Origin: Nonomuraea wenchangensis
GTDB taxonomy: Bacteria; Actinomycetota; Actinomycetes; Streptosporangiales; Streptosporangiaceae
Assembly (NCBI RefSeq): GCF_900111685.1
Contig: NZ_FOHX01000010.1
Coordinates: 124,001-188,000, forward strand
Direction of reading: 5' to 3'
Length of the DNA stretch: 64,000 nucleotides
Position numbers and translations under genes: made by a program. Below are positions 34,805-50,987 of the stretch, piece after piece (within the stretch, counting starts at the first letter, position 1; every line of letters starts with the position of its first letter). Under the pieces are notes generated by a model, which worked only from the letters and a program-made list of their open reading frames with translations, searched no databases and was not told the DNA's origin.

Positions 34805-37800
34805 GCGTCCTCCTTGACCGGGGCCCCGCGTTCGCGCAGGGCCTGGAAACCGATGAGGTCGTCGGGCAGCGCGTCGGGCACCAGCGCGTCGAAGTCCCAC
34901 AGGACCCGCCGCCGCCTGGCGACCAGCACGCAGGCGGCGATGGCGGCGCCGAGCAGCACGTACAGCAGGCCGATGCCGCGGCCCTCGCCGGTGCCGATGA
35001 CCCGGCCGACGGTGTCCGCGAGCGCGCCGCCGTCGGCGAGCAGCGGTTCGAGGAGGGACGTGCCGAGCGGCGCGACGACGGCGTACCCGATGGGCAGCGT
35101 CGAGAAGGCCACGAGCTGGTTGAGCGCGAACACCCGCCCGTGGTAGCGCTGCGGGATCTTCACCTGCACGATCGTCGTGTAGACGCCGTTGAGCAGCGTC
35201 AGCGACAGGAACAGCCCGAACACCCCCGCCGTGACCACCACGAGGTCCGGCCGCGCGCCGATCACCACGGCCGAGAGCGCCAGCGTCAGCGTGAACATGA
35301 GCTGCCCGCGGAAGCGCCGCACCCGCGGCCCGCCCCACACCGCCATGACGAGCCCGCCGAGGAACACCCCGAGCCCGCCGGCGAACGACACCCGCCCCAC
35401 GTCGGCGATCGTTCCCGACGACAGCACCAGCGGCGAGATCATCAGGAACAGCGCGGCCATGAACAGGTTGACCACGGCGAAGAACGTCACCATCCGCCGG
35501 AAGCCCTTGTTCCCCCACGAGTAGCGCAGGCCGTTGACCAGCTCGGCGGCCACCGTCTCGCGGCGGCGCAGCGCCATCGTGGCGGGGAAGCGGATGAGCA
35601 GCAGGCTGCCGATGGCGATCGCGTAGCTGATCACGTCGAGGGCCAGGATGCCCTCCAGGCCGATGAGCGACATCAGCCCGGCCGCGGCGAGCGGCACGAT
35701 GAGCTGCGCGACGCCGTTGATCATGCCGACCACGCCGTTGGCGTGGCCGAGGAAACGTTTGGGCACGAGCTGCGGCACGGCCGACTGGTACGCCACCCGC
35801 TGGAACGCCAGCGCCACCGACAGGCCGACCAGCAGCGGGTAGATGTGCCACACCTGGAGGTTCCCGGTCCACAGCAGCAGGCCGAGCAGCAGTTGCGTGC
35901 CGAACGCGCCCACGTCGCCGAGCAGCATCACGCGGCGGCGGTCGCTGCGGTCCACGATGGTCCCGGCGAGCGGCGCGACGATCATGCCGGGCACCAGCGC
36001 CAGCACCGAGAACAGGGCGAAGTCGACGAGCGAGTCCGTGGTCAGGTAGATCCAGAGGGGGACGGCGAACTCGGTCAGCGCCGAGCCGACGATCGACACC
36101 GCCTGCCCGGCCGCCACCGCGAAGAAGCGCCGCATGCTGGGCCGCGGCCCGGGGGCCACGCGTCGGTCCGGTGTACCGGCCGCCCCGCGCCAGGGCGGGC
36201 CCCCGGCGGCCGCCCTCGCCTCGGCCGCCGGGACGCCCGCGGTCCGTGACCCGGCACCGGAGGACGACGCCTCGGGAAGCGCCGCCGGGGTCTCGTGGGA
36301 GACGCCCTCGATCCACCACGTCCGCCCGCCGTCACCGCGCTCCAGCCCCGCCGTCTCCCCGGAGGCGAGGGCGGCGTGCGTCCGGGTGACGATCTCCGCG
36401 AGCTCCCCGGCCCGGTACTTGACGAAGAAGTGCGCGGCCTCGTCCAGCACCGCGCACGCGGTCACCGGCGACAGCACGTGCCACTCGCGGAAGCGCTCCT
36501 GGTAGAACTCCATGATCGGGTCCCGTTCCCCGGCCACGGCGATGACCGGCGCGCCGAGCCGGTCGCTGTCCTCCTCGAACAGCCGGGTGAAGTAGCGTTC
36601 GGCCGCCCGCGTGCCCTCCCGCCGGTTGCGGACGATCAGCCGCAGCTCCTCGGGGCTCAGGTCCGACACGTCCAGGCCGGCCGCCGTGAGCGCGTTGATG
36701 CGTCCCTGGTCGCCGCGCAGGTCGTCCAGGCGGTCCCGGAGCCGGGCCGTCCGGCCGCCCGGCCGGGCGAACGGGAAGATCCCGCCCAGGTAGACCGCCT
36801 CGACCTCGCGTCCCGAACTGTGCAGCGACCGCGCGATCTCGGCGGTGATCATCGCGCCGAGCCCGCAGTGCCCGTACAGCACGACCGGGCCCTCGATCCC
36901 GGCCAGGATCTCCTCGGCGCAGCGCCGCGCGACCTCCTCCGGCGGCATCGCCTCCTCGCCGAGCTCGTGCCCGGGGACGGCGATCGAGTACAGCGCCCAG
37001 TCGCCGGGCAGCGCGTCGGCCAGCGGCTTGTAGATCACCGCGCTGCCGCCCCCGTACGGCGCGCACACCAGCGTGGCCGTCGTCGCGGCGCGCGCGGGCG
37101 TGAGCCGGCGCAGCAGCCCGCCGTCCCCTTCGCGAGCCCGCTCCTCCCCGTCGAGCAGCGCCGCCGTCTCCCTGACGGTGGTGTGCGTGAACAGGTCCAT
37201 GAGCGTGACCCGCCGCTCAGGCGCGATCCTGCGCAGCCGCGCCAGCACCCGCATGGCCAGCAGCGAGTGACCGCCCAGCTCGAAGAAGTCGTCCAGCGCG
37301 CCCACCCTGGCGAGCCCGAGCACGTCGGCCCACACGGCCGCGACGGCCTCCTCGACCGGCCCGTCCGGCGGGACGAAGGCGGCGCCGTCGTCCGGGCGGT
37401 CGTCCTCGGGGTCGGGCAGCGCGGCGCGGTCGACCTTGCCGTGGGACTTCAGCGGCAGGTGGTCGAGCCAGACGTACCGGGCCGGGATCATGTAGTCGGG
37501 CAGCCGCTCGCGCAGCCAGGCGCGCACCTCGGCGGCCGGCGCCCGCACGCCGCCCTCCACCGGCAGCAGGTAGCCGACCAGGCGGTCCCCGCGCAGCTCG
37601 GCCACCGCCTGCGCCACCCCGGGGAACTCGGCGAGCACGGTCTCGACCTCGCCCAGCTCGACCCGGTACCCGCGGATCTTGACCTGCAGGTCGCGGCGGC
37701 CCAGGAACTGGAGTGTGCCGTCCGGCAGCCACCGCCCGAGGTCTCCGGTCCGGTACAGGCGGGCGCCCGGCGGGCCGTCCGGGTCGGGCACGAACCGCTC

Positions 37801-40355
37801 GGCGGTGAGTCCTGGCCGGCCCAGGTAGCCGCGGGCCAGCCGGTCCCCGCCGAGGCAGAGCTCGCCGACCACTCCCACCGGCACGGGGCGCAGCCGCTCG
37901 TCGAGCACCCGTACCCGCGCGCCCGGCAGCGGCCGGCCGATCGGCAGCGTCGTCTCCCGCGCCGGGAGCTCCGGGTCCACGGCGAACGTGGTGATGCCGA
38001 CCGTCGCCTCCGTTGGCCCGTAGTGGTTGACGACGGCGCACCGGCCGCGTCCCGGAGCCTCGTACGCCGCCAGCTCCCGCGCCCACGCCCACGAGGACGC
38101 CTCGCCGCCGAGGATCAGCAGCCGGCGCGGCAGCAGCTCGGCGGGCCCGGCCTCGGCGAGCAGCGCGGCCAGGTGCGACGGGGTGATCTTCAGGTAGTCG
38201 GCGGGGCTCGTCTGGAAGTGCTCGGCCAGCTCGCGCGCCGACGTACGGGACGGCAGCAGGTCGAGCCGGCCGCCGGTCATCAGCGCCAGGTAGAAGACCG
38301 TCACCCCGAAGTCGAAGGCCAGCGACTGCGGCAGCGCGAACGACGCCCCTGGCTCGACGCCGAACCGCTCGCGCACGCCCGCCAGGTACGTCACCACCTC
38401 CCGGTGCTGCACGGCGACCCCCTTGGGCCGTCCCGTGGTCCCGGAGGTGTAGATCACGTACGCCAGGTCCGACGGCCCGACCCTCGCCTCGGCGGGCGCG
38501 TCCCCGTCCGGCACCCGGTCCGGGTCGATCTCGGTCAGCCCGTCGGGCAGCGCCCCGCGCGCCCCCTCCGAAGTGATCGCCGTGCGCACCCCGGCGTCCT
38601 CGACCAGGTACGCGAGCCGCGCGGCCGGCTGCTCGGGATCGAGCGGCACGTACGCCGCCCCGGCCGCCAGCACGCCGAGCAGCGCCACCGCCGTCCCCGC
38701 CGACTGCTCCAGGCACACCGCCACCCGGTCGCCGGGCCGCACCCCGCGGGCGCGCAGATGCGCGGCCAGCCGCCGGGCCCGTCCGGCCAGCTCGCGGTAG
38801 GTCAGCCGGTCGCCGCCGAAGGTCACGGCGGTCGCGTCCGGGGTCCGCCCGGCCTGCGCGAACACCAGCTCGTGCAGCAGCTCCGCCTCCGGGGGCGCGG
38901 GCGGCGCGGCGGTCTCCAGCGCGGCCAGCCCGGCCCGCGCGTCCGCCGGCAGGATCTCCAGGCCGGACACCGGCGTGCCCGGCGCGGCCACGGCGGAGCG
39001 CAGCAGCGCCTCCAGCGCCGCCGCCATCCGCTCGGCGGTCCCCGCCTCGAACAGCGCCGTGTTGTAGACGAACGTCCCGTCCAGGCCGCCCCCGGCCGCC
39101 TGGTGCAGGTAAAGGCTCAGGTCGAAACGGCTGGTCACGGTGTCGGCGTGGAACCACGCCAGCTCCAGCGGCCCCGCGTCCACCGGCCTGGCGGTGTAGT
39201 TCTGCAGCGCGAACATCACCTGGAACACCGCCGGCCGGCTGACGTCCCGCGTCACGTTCAGCTCGCCCACGAGCTGGTCGAACGGCAGCTCCTGGTGGGC
39301 GAAGGCGTCCAGCGCCGTCTCCCGTACCCGCGACACCAGCCCGTCGAACGCCGGATCGCCCGACAGGTCGGCCCGCAGCGCGAGGGTGTTGACGAACATG
39401 CCGACCAGGCCGTCCAGCTCCGGCAGCCCGCGCCCGCTCACCGGGCTGCCCACCGCGAACGAGCTCTGCCCCGACCACCGGCCGAGCAGCGCCTGGAACG
39501 CGGCGAGCAGCACCATGTACGGGGTCGCCCCGAGCGACTCGGCCAGCGCCCGCACCGCCCCGGCCAGCTCCGCGTCCAGCCGGAACCCGTGCGCCGCCCC
39601 CGTGAACGTCTGCTCCGCCGGGCGCGGCAGGTCCGTCGGCAGCTCCAGCGCCGGCACCCCGGCGAGCTGCGACCGCCAGTAGTCCACGTCCGCCCGGTAC
39701 GCGGCCGAGCCGGTGCGCTCGCGCTGCCAGAGCGCGTAGTCGCCGTACTGGACGGGCAGCGGCTCCGGCTCGCGGCCGGCCAGCAGCGTGAACAGCTCGC
39801 CGAGCACCACGTCCCAGCTCCACCCGTCGGCCACCGCGTGATGCGCCGCCAGCATGAGCACGTGATCGTCCGCGCCGTCGGCTTCGGCGGGGCCGAGCCG
39901 GATGAGCAGGACCCGCAGCAGCGGGCCCGCCGCCAGGTCGAACGGCCGGGCCAGCTCCGCCGACACCAGCGCCCGCGCCTCCTCCGGCGTCCCGGCCGCC
40001 GCGACCAGGAACTCGGGCGCGGGCTCGGCGTCGATCACCAGCAGCGGCGTGCCGTCCTCGGCAGTTGTGAACCGGCTGCGCAGGCTCTCGTGCCTGGCCG
40101 CCACCTCGCGCACCGCGCGGCGCAGCGCCTCCGCGTCCAGCTCGCCGGTCACCCGCGCCGTGCAGGAGACGGTGTAGGCGGCGGTGCCGGGCGCGTACTG
40201 CTCCAGGAACCACAGCCGCTCCTGCGCGTGCGACAGCGGCGGCGGCGTGCCGGGCGGGCGCGGCGGGACCGTGGTGGCGGCGTCCCGCCGCCGCAGCCGC
40301 TGGGCCAGCAGCGCCCGCTTGGCGGGCGACAGGCCGCCGGGGGAGGAGAGCGTGG

Positions 40356-40359
<4 letters not shown>
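34783..40359 (-). CDS. NRPS module C-A-PCP-TE fused to an MFS exporter
   Basis: The 1858-residue protein begins with a basic docking-like helix (LSPAKRALLAQRLRRRD). The condensation domain has its active site HHAVADG near residue 172. In the adenylation domain (about 495-985; YTSGTTG near 638) the pocket residues I read, D-F-T-K-I-G-H-V-G-K, are close to the aspartate code. A carrier domain (LGGHSLL near 1030) and a thioesterase follow; the TE nucleophile motif is GHCGLG near 1164, so Cys replaces Ser, while an Asp (GERDP) and His (EAAHFF) remain. From about 1408 to the end there is a complete MFS transporter with about 12 membrane segments. It would add the last residue, release the peptide and export it. 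It overlaps the upstream NRPS by ATGA. Confidence 0.93.
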
Positions 40360-46682
<6,323 letters not shown>

Positions 46683-46724
46683 GCGCCATCCTTCGTCGGA
46701 CAGGCGGGGGACAGGCGGATTTCA

Positions 46725-46738
46725 TGGGAACGCTCCCA
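46725..46738. promoter_or_regulatory. CebR-type operator, NRPS side (one mismatch)
   Basis: TGGGAACGCTCCCA differs at one position from the CebR consensus TGGGAGCGCTCCCA known for cellobiose-utilisation repressors of Streptomyces. It lies in the leader of the minus-strand NRPS operon, about 45 bp before the start codon and just past the expected transcription start. Confidence 0.7.
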
Positions 46739-46917
46739 CGGCTTCGTCAGCGTAAGGAGGCTTTCCGGTCGCGGTCAACGACAGTTGAAAATTTGATGGA
46801 AATAGCCCTTGAAACCGGACGATAACCCTTCTAGCTGCGGTTCCTTACAAGCCAGTTTCGGAAACATTACAGAGACTGTTCCCTTGACAATGATGTGTCG
46901 TGATTCCAGGCTCGTTC

Positions 46918-46931
46918 TGGGGGCGCTCCCG
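46918..46931. promoter_or_regulatory. Degenerate CebR-type operator
   Basis: TGGGGGCGCTCCCG matches the CebR consensus at 12 of 14 positions. It is placed at the expected start point of the plus-strand promoter and 24 bp, centre to centre, from the perfect copy at 46942-46955. Confidence 0.45.
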
Positions 46932-46940
46932 GGGTCTGAA

Positions 46941-46956
46941 TTGGGAGCGCTCCCAA
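46941..46956. promoter_or_regulatory. Perfect CebR-type operator
   Basis: TTGGGAGCGCTCCCAA is a perfect 16-bp palindrome containing the exact 14-bp CebR box. It lies about 40 bp upstream of the carrier-protein start codon and downstream of the likely promoter, where a LacI-type repressor would block transcription. Confidence 0.8.
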
Positions 46957-46994
46957 ATAGACAGCCCTGCCCTCTGAACCTCCGGAGAACGGTA

Positions 46995-47339
46995 ATGACA
47001 CCGACCGAGGAAGCCGTCATGGGGATCTGGACCGGTCTCCTGAGTACTCCTCCGCGCTCCCTCGCCGACGACTTCTTCGCGCTCGGCGCGCAGTCGCTCA
47101 CGGTCGTGCGCTTCCTCGCCGAAGTGCAGGACAGGTACGGCGTGGAACTGCCCGTGGACGAGCTGTTCGCCGGTGACTTCACCGTCGCGGCGGCCGCCAG
47201 GCTCATCGACGAGACGCTGCTCGGCGAGATCTCCGAGGACCAGCTCGCCGAACTGCTCGACGAGCTGGAGGGCATGTCCGAGGACGAGGTGCGCGCCCTG
47301 CTGGACGAGGGCACCCCGCTCGGCGAGTCCTCGCCGTGA
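46995..47339 (+). CDS. Stand-alone acyl/peptidyl carrier protein
   Basis: The 114-residue protein has a carrier fold with the phosphopantetheine Ser in DDFFALGAQSLTVV (GAQSL rather than GGHSL). After the fold an acidic tail, DELEGMSEDEVRALLDEG, closely resembles the tail of the first NRPS (ELEELSEEEALRLLD). It should be loaded post-translationally and carry an acyl group. ATG 46995 has GGAG at 7-bp spacing. It is the first of seven plus-strand genes that each overlap the next by 4 bp, together with two glycosyltransferases, E1/E2 genes and a condensation protein. Confidence 0.88.
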   Translation: MTPTEEAVMGIWTGLLSTPPRSLADDFFALGAQSLTVVRFLAEVQDRYGVELPVDELFAGDFTVAAAARLIDETLLGEISEDQLAELLDELEGMSEDEVRALLDEGTPLGESSP

Positions 47340-48754
47340 CGCCCGGCGGCCCGCTCACCCGCGTCCTGCTGGTGGCGCACGGCAGCGACGGCGACGTGCT
47401 GCCGTTCGTCCGGCTGGGCGGCGTGCTGCGCGAACGCGGGCACGACGTGACCCTGCTGACCCACGCCCCCTACCGAAGCCGGGTGGAGGCGGCGGGCCTC
47501 GACTTCGTCCCCATCGACACCCACGACGCCTACGCCCGCTACTCCGCCGACACCGCCCTCCTCCCCGACGGCCTCGACACCCTCGACTGGCTCTCCTTCT
47601 ACCGGCGCAACCGGCTGTTCGAGCAGTTCGCGGGCGAATGCCGGGCGCTCGCGGCCCGGGTGACGCCGGGGCGGACCGTCCTGGCCGGGCGGCACACCTC
47701 CGCCCTGTCGGTCCTCGCCGTACGCGAGCTGACGGGCGCGCCGGCGGCGTGGATCGCCGTCGCGCCGATCCAGCCGCTGGCCGCCGAGGTCGCCCGCCAC
47801 CTGCACCAGCACGTCCTCGCGCCCGGCATCGACGCGGCACGCGGCGACCTCGGGCTGCCCCGCGTACGCGACTGGCGGGCCTGGTTCTCCTCCGCCGACC
47901 TGCGGCTCGGGCTCTGGCCGCGCTGGTTCGACGAGGCCGGGCCGGCCACCGGGCCCGCGACCCGGCTGACCGGCTTCCCGCTGCCCGACGACGGCTCCGA
48001 GGACCCCGTACCCGCCGAGGCGGCCGCGCTGCTGGACGGGACGGTCCGGCCCGTGCTGATCACCGGGGGAACCGGGCGCATGCTGCGGCCCGGGTTCCAC
48101 GAAGCCGCGCTGGCCGGGTGCCGGCGGGCCGGACTGCCCGCGTTGCTCGTCGCCCCGCACGCCGAGACGGTCCCCCAGCCGCTGCCGCCCCACGCGCGGC
48201 GCTTCGCGCGGCTGCCGTTCCGCGAGGTCGTCCCCCAGGTGGCGGCGGTGCTCCACCACGGCGGGATCGGCACGCTGACCAGGGCGCTCGCGGCCGGGAC
48301 CCCGCAGGTGATCCTCGCCCACGGGGCCGACCGGCCCGACAACGCCGCCCGCCTGGAGAGACAGGGCCTCGCCCGGTGGCTGCCCGAGGGAAGCTGGGAC
48401 GCCGGCGAGGTGGCCGGGGCGCTGCACGCGGCCCTGCGCGACGGCCCTCACCAGCCCAGAACGGGACCCCGCGACGCCGCCGACGGCCTCGCCATGGCCG
48501 CCACCCATCTCGAACGCCTCCTCCACGCCCCGTCCCGTCCCGGCGACCCCCTCCCCGAGGAGGAGCCGGGCGGCGGCGGAGGCGGCCGTGGTGAGGCGGC
48601 GAGGCAGGCCCGTCCCGGCGACCCCCTTCCCGAGTCGCGCGGTGAGGCCGGGCAGGGGGACGCGGCGAGGCGGCTGGCCGCGCTGTCCGCCGAGCGGCGC
48701 AGGCTGGTGGCCGCGCGCCTGCGCCGGCGGCCGGCCGAGCAGGAGGCGTCGTGA
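47336..48754 (+). CDS. GT1-family glycosyltransferase with basic C-terminal tail
   Basis: The 472-residue product has the GT-B opening VLLVAHGSDGDVLPFVRLGGVLRERGHDVTLL and the nucleotide-sugar motif VLHHGGIGTLTRALAAGTPQV, as in UDP-glycosyltransferases that modify natural products. Beyond the enzyme fold (about residue 395) there is an extra 75-residue tail with two RPGDPLPE repeats. It ends in a basic helix (AALSAERRRLVAARLRRR) much like the N-terminal docking helix of the second NRPS. The GTG start overlaps the carrier stop (GTGA). Sugar donor and acceptor are unknown. Confidence 0.9.
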   Translation: MTPGGPLTRVLLVAHGSDGDVLPFVRLGGVLRERGHDVTLLTHAPYRSRVEAAGLDFVPIDTHDAYARYSADTALLPDGLDTLDWLSFYRRNRLFEQFAGECRALAARVTPGRTVLAGRHTSALSVLAVRELTGAPAAWIAVAPIQPLAAEVARHLHQHVLAPGIDAARGDLGLPRVRDWRAWFSSADLRLGLWPRWFDEAGPATGPATRLTGFPLPDDGSEDPVPAEAAALLDGTVRPVLITGGTGRMLRPGFHEAALAGCRRAGLPALLVAPHAETVPQPLPPHARRFARLPFREVVPQVAAVLHHGGIGTLTRALAAGTPQVILAHGADRPDNAARLERQGLARWLPEGSWDAGEVAGALHAALRDGPHQPRTGPRDAADGLAMAATHLERLLHAPSRPGDPLPEEEPGGGGGGRGEAARQARPGDPLPESRGEAGQGDAARRLAALSAERRRLVAARLRRRPAEQEAS

Positions 48755-50055
48755 GGATCCTGCTGGCGCAGAACCTGATCCACCTGCCCTCCCACGGCGG
48801 GGCCAACAAGTCGAACCGCCTCCTCATGGAGCGTCTCGCCGCCCTCGGCCACGAGGTGCACGTAGTGGCCCCCCTCTCCGGCGCCCTCGCCACCGACCCG
48901 TCGCCGCTCTCCGGGGGTGGGCGCCCGTCCGCTCTCGACGAGTTGACCCGCCGGGGTGCGATGCCGGTCGCGTCCGACGACCCGGACGAGGTCGCCTACC
49001 TGCACCACGGGGTCGTCGTGCACGCCGTGACCGATCCGGCCGCGCTGCCCCGGCGGGTGGCGGAGGTGGCGGCCCGCCTCGTGCCGGACTGGACGCTGGT
49101 CCCGTCCGACGATCCCGGCCTGGTGGTCCTGGGCGCGGCGCTGCGCGCCACCCCCGGCCGGGTCGTCTACCTGGTCCACACCCTGCAGCAGCTCCCTTTC
49201 GGGCCGGGCGCGTTCTACCCGAGCGCGGGCGGCACCCGGATGGTCCGCCGCGCCGCTGGGGTCGTGGCCGTGAGCCGCGCGGCGCGGGACTACTGCCTCC
49301 GGCACGCCGGTCTGCGCTCCACCGTGATTTATCCGCATATATACGGTGACACCGCTCCTCCAGCGGTGGCCTCCACCGCCCCGTACGTCACCATGATCAA
49401 CCCCTGCGCCTACAAGGGCCTGCCGATCCTCCTCGGCCTCGCCGACGCACTCCCCGCCGTCACCTTCCAGGCCGTCCCCACCTGGGGCGCCACCGCCGAG
49501 GAGCGCGCGGCCCTGGCCCGCCGCCCCAACATCCGCCTCACCCCTCCCGCCGACGACCTCGGCCCGATCCTGGCCCGTACCCGCGTCCTGCTCATGCCCT
49601 CCCTCTGGGACGAGACCTTCGGCTACACCTGCGTCGAGGCCATGCTGCGCGGCGTCCCCGTCCTCGCCGCCGACGTGGGCGGCCTGGCGGAGGCCAAGCG
49701 CGGCGTGCCGTACCTGCTGCCGGTCACCCCCATCGAGCGGTACGAGTCCGCCCCCGGCCATGCCCGCCCCGTCCCCGTCGTGCCCGCCCAGGACCTGACC
49801 CCGTGGCTGGCCGCCCTGCGCCGGCTCATGGACGACCCCGCCCACCACGCCGACCTGGCCGAGCGCTCCGCGGACGCCGCCCGCGCGTTCGTACGCGGCC
49901 TGGATCCGGACGCGCTGGAGACGTACCTGGCCGCGCTGAGGCCGGCGACCGCGGAACAGCGGCAGGACCCGCCGCAGGACCCGCACCGGCGCGCCGCGCT
50001 GGCCAGGCTCGCCGCCGCCCGCGCCGTCGCCGCCGCGAAGGGAGCCGCCCGATGA
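48751..50055 (+). CDS. GT4-family glycosyltransferase
   Basis: The 434-residue product begins ILLAQNLIHLPSHGGANKSNRLLMERLAALGHEV, the GT-B acceptor domain. It has the donor-site E-x7-E motif in WDETFGYTCVEAMLRGVPVLAADVGG, typical of GT4 retaining enzymes. The tail after the fold (DPHRRAALARLAAARAVAAAKGAAR region) is again basic and helical. The GTG start overlaps the previous stop (GTGA), so the two transferases are made together. They could add one or two sugars to the pathway product; which sugar is not known. Confidence 0.9.
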   Translation: MRILLAQNLIHLPSHGGANKSNRLLMERLAALGHEVHVVAPLSGALATDPSPLSGGGRPSALDELTRRGAMPVASDDPDEVAYLHHGVVVHAVTDPAALPRRVAEVAARLVPDWTLVPSDDPGLVVLGAALRATPGRVVYLVHTLQQLPFGPGAFYPSAGGTRMVRRAAGVVAVSRAARDYCLRHAGLRSTVIYPHIYGDTAPPAVASTAPYVTMINPCAYKGLPILLGLADALPAVTFQAVPTWGATAEERAALARRPNIRLTPPADDLGPILARTRVLLMPSLWDETFGYTCVEAMLRGVPVLAADVGGLAEAKRGVPYLLPVTPIERYESAPGHARPVPVVPAQDLTPWLAALRRLMDDPAHHADLAERSADAARAFVRGLDPDALETYLAALRPATAEQRQDPPQDPHRRAALARLAAARAVAAAKGAAR

Positions 50056-50987
50056 CCGGCGTGATCGTCGAGGACGTCGAGCACGGCCGCCCGAGCCCGC
50101 TCGCCCTCGGAGACCTCGACCGCCTGCTGCTCATCAGGCACTTCGAGAACGCCCTGCTCCGGCTGTTCGGCGAGGGCCTGCTCAGCGGCACCACGCACAC
50201 CTGCCTCGGCCAGGAGCACGTCCCGGTCGCGCTCAACCCCCTCCTGCGCGAGGACGACTTCACCTTCAGCCATCACCGCGGCCACGGCCACTTCCTGGCC
50301 CGCTACGGCGAGGAGGCCGGCGCGCTGCTCGCCGAGATCATGGGCCGCCGGGGCGCGCTCTGCGACGGGGTGGGCGGCAGCCAGCACATCTACCACCGCA
50401 CGTTCATGTCCACCGGCGTGCAGGGCGAGAGCCTGCCGGTCGCGGTCGGCATGGCGCTGCGGCTGCGCAGGGCCGGGCACGGCGCGCTGGCCTGCGCCTA
50501 CCTCGGCGACGGCACGTGGGGCGAGGGCTCGGTCTACGAGGCGCTCAACCTGGCCGCGCTGTGGGGCGCGCCGCTGCTGGTCGTCGTGGAGAACAACGGC
50601 ATCGCCCAGTCCACGCCCACCGAGCGCGGCATGGCCGGCACGATCGAGGGCCGGGTGGCCGCGTTCGGCATCCCGTACCTGCGGATCGACTCGATCGACC
50701 TGGCCGCCGTACGGGCCGCGCTGACCGGGCCGGTCGCCGCCGTCAGGAAGGACGCGTTCCCGCTGGTGGTGGAGTTCGTGACGCGGCGGCTCGGGCCGCA
50801 CAGCAAGGGCGACGACACGCGCACCCCCGACGAGCTGCGGCGGGCCAGGGCCGGCGACTGGTACGAGCGCTACGCCGCCGCCTTCCCGCGCCGCTTCGCC
50901 GAGGCGGACGCGACCTGGCGGCGGTACGTGGACGACCTGGTCGCCGAGGTCTCGGCGCGTCCCCCGGCGCAGTGGACGGTGCGATGA
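50052..50987 (+). CDS. 2-oxoacid dehydrogenase-like E1 alpha subunit (thiamine diphosphate)
   Basis: The 311-residue protein has the E1-alpha core: HTCLGQEHVPVA, FSHHRGHGHFLARYG, GGSQHIYH, and the thiamine diphosphate motif GDGTWGEGSVYEALN ending in VVVENNG. It pairs with the next gene product to decarboxylate a 2-oxo acid, or to cleave a ketose in related antibiotic pathways, and to pass the C2 or acyl unit to a lipoyl group. Its ATG overlaps the GT4 stop. Its place within a biosynthetic operon argues for a dedicated role rather than central metabolism. Confidence 0.9.
   Translation: MTGVIVEDVEHGRPSPLALGDLDRLLLIRHFENALLRLFGEGLLSGTTHTCLGQEHVPVALNPLLREDDFTFSHHRGHGHFLARYGEEAGALLAEIMGRRGALCDGVGGSQHIYHRTFMSTGVQGESLPVAVGMALRLRRAGHGALACAYLGDGTWGEGSVYEALNLAALWGAPLLVVVENNGIAQSTPTERGMAGTIEGRVAAFGIPYLRIDSIDLAAVRAALTGPVAAVRKDAFPLVVEFVTRRLGPHSKGDDTRTPDELRRARAGDWYERYAAAFPRRFAEADATWRRYVDDLVAEVSARPPAQWTVR

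Larger units (their letters stand above)
46683..46994. promoter_or_regulatory. Bidirectional promoter region of the NRPS / acyl-glycosyl locus
   Basis: This 312-bp divergent region is AT-richer than the genes. Plus strand: TTGACA at 46884-46889 with a weak CAGGCT at 46907-46912 (17 bp). Minus strand: TTGACC at 46773-46778 with TACGCT at 46749-46754 (18 bp). CebR-type palindromes lie at or just downstream of both expected start points, listed separately. No small gene was found here. Confidence 0.6.
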
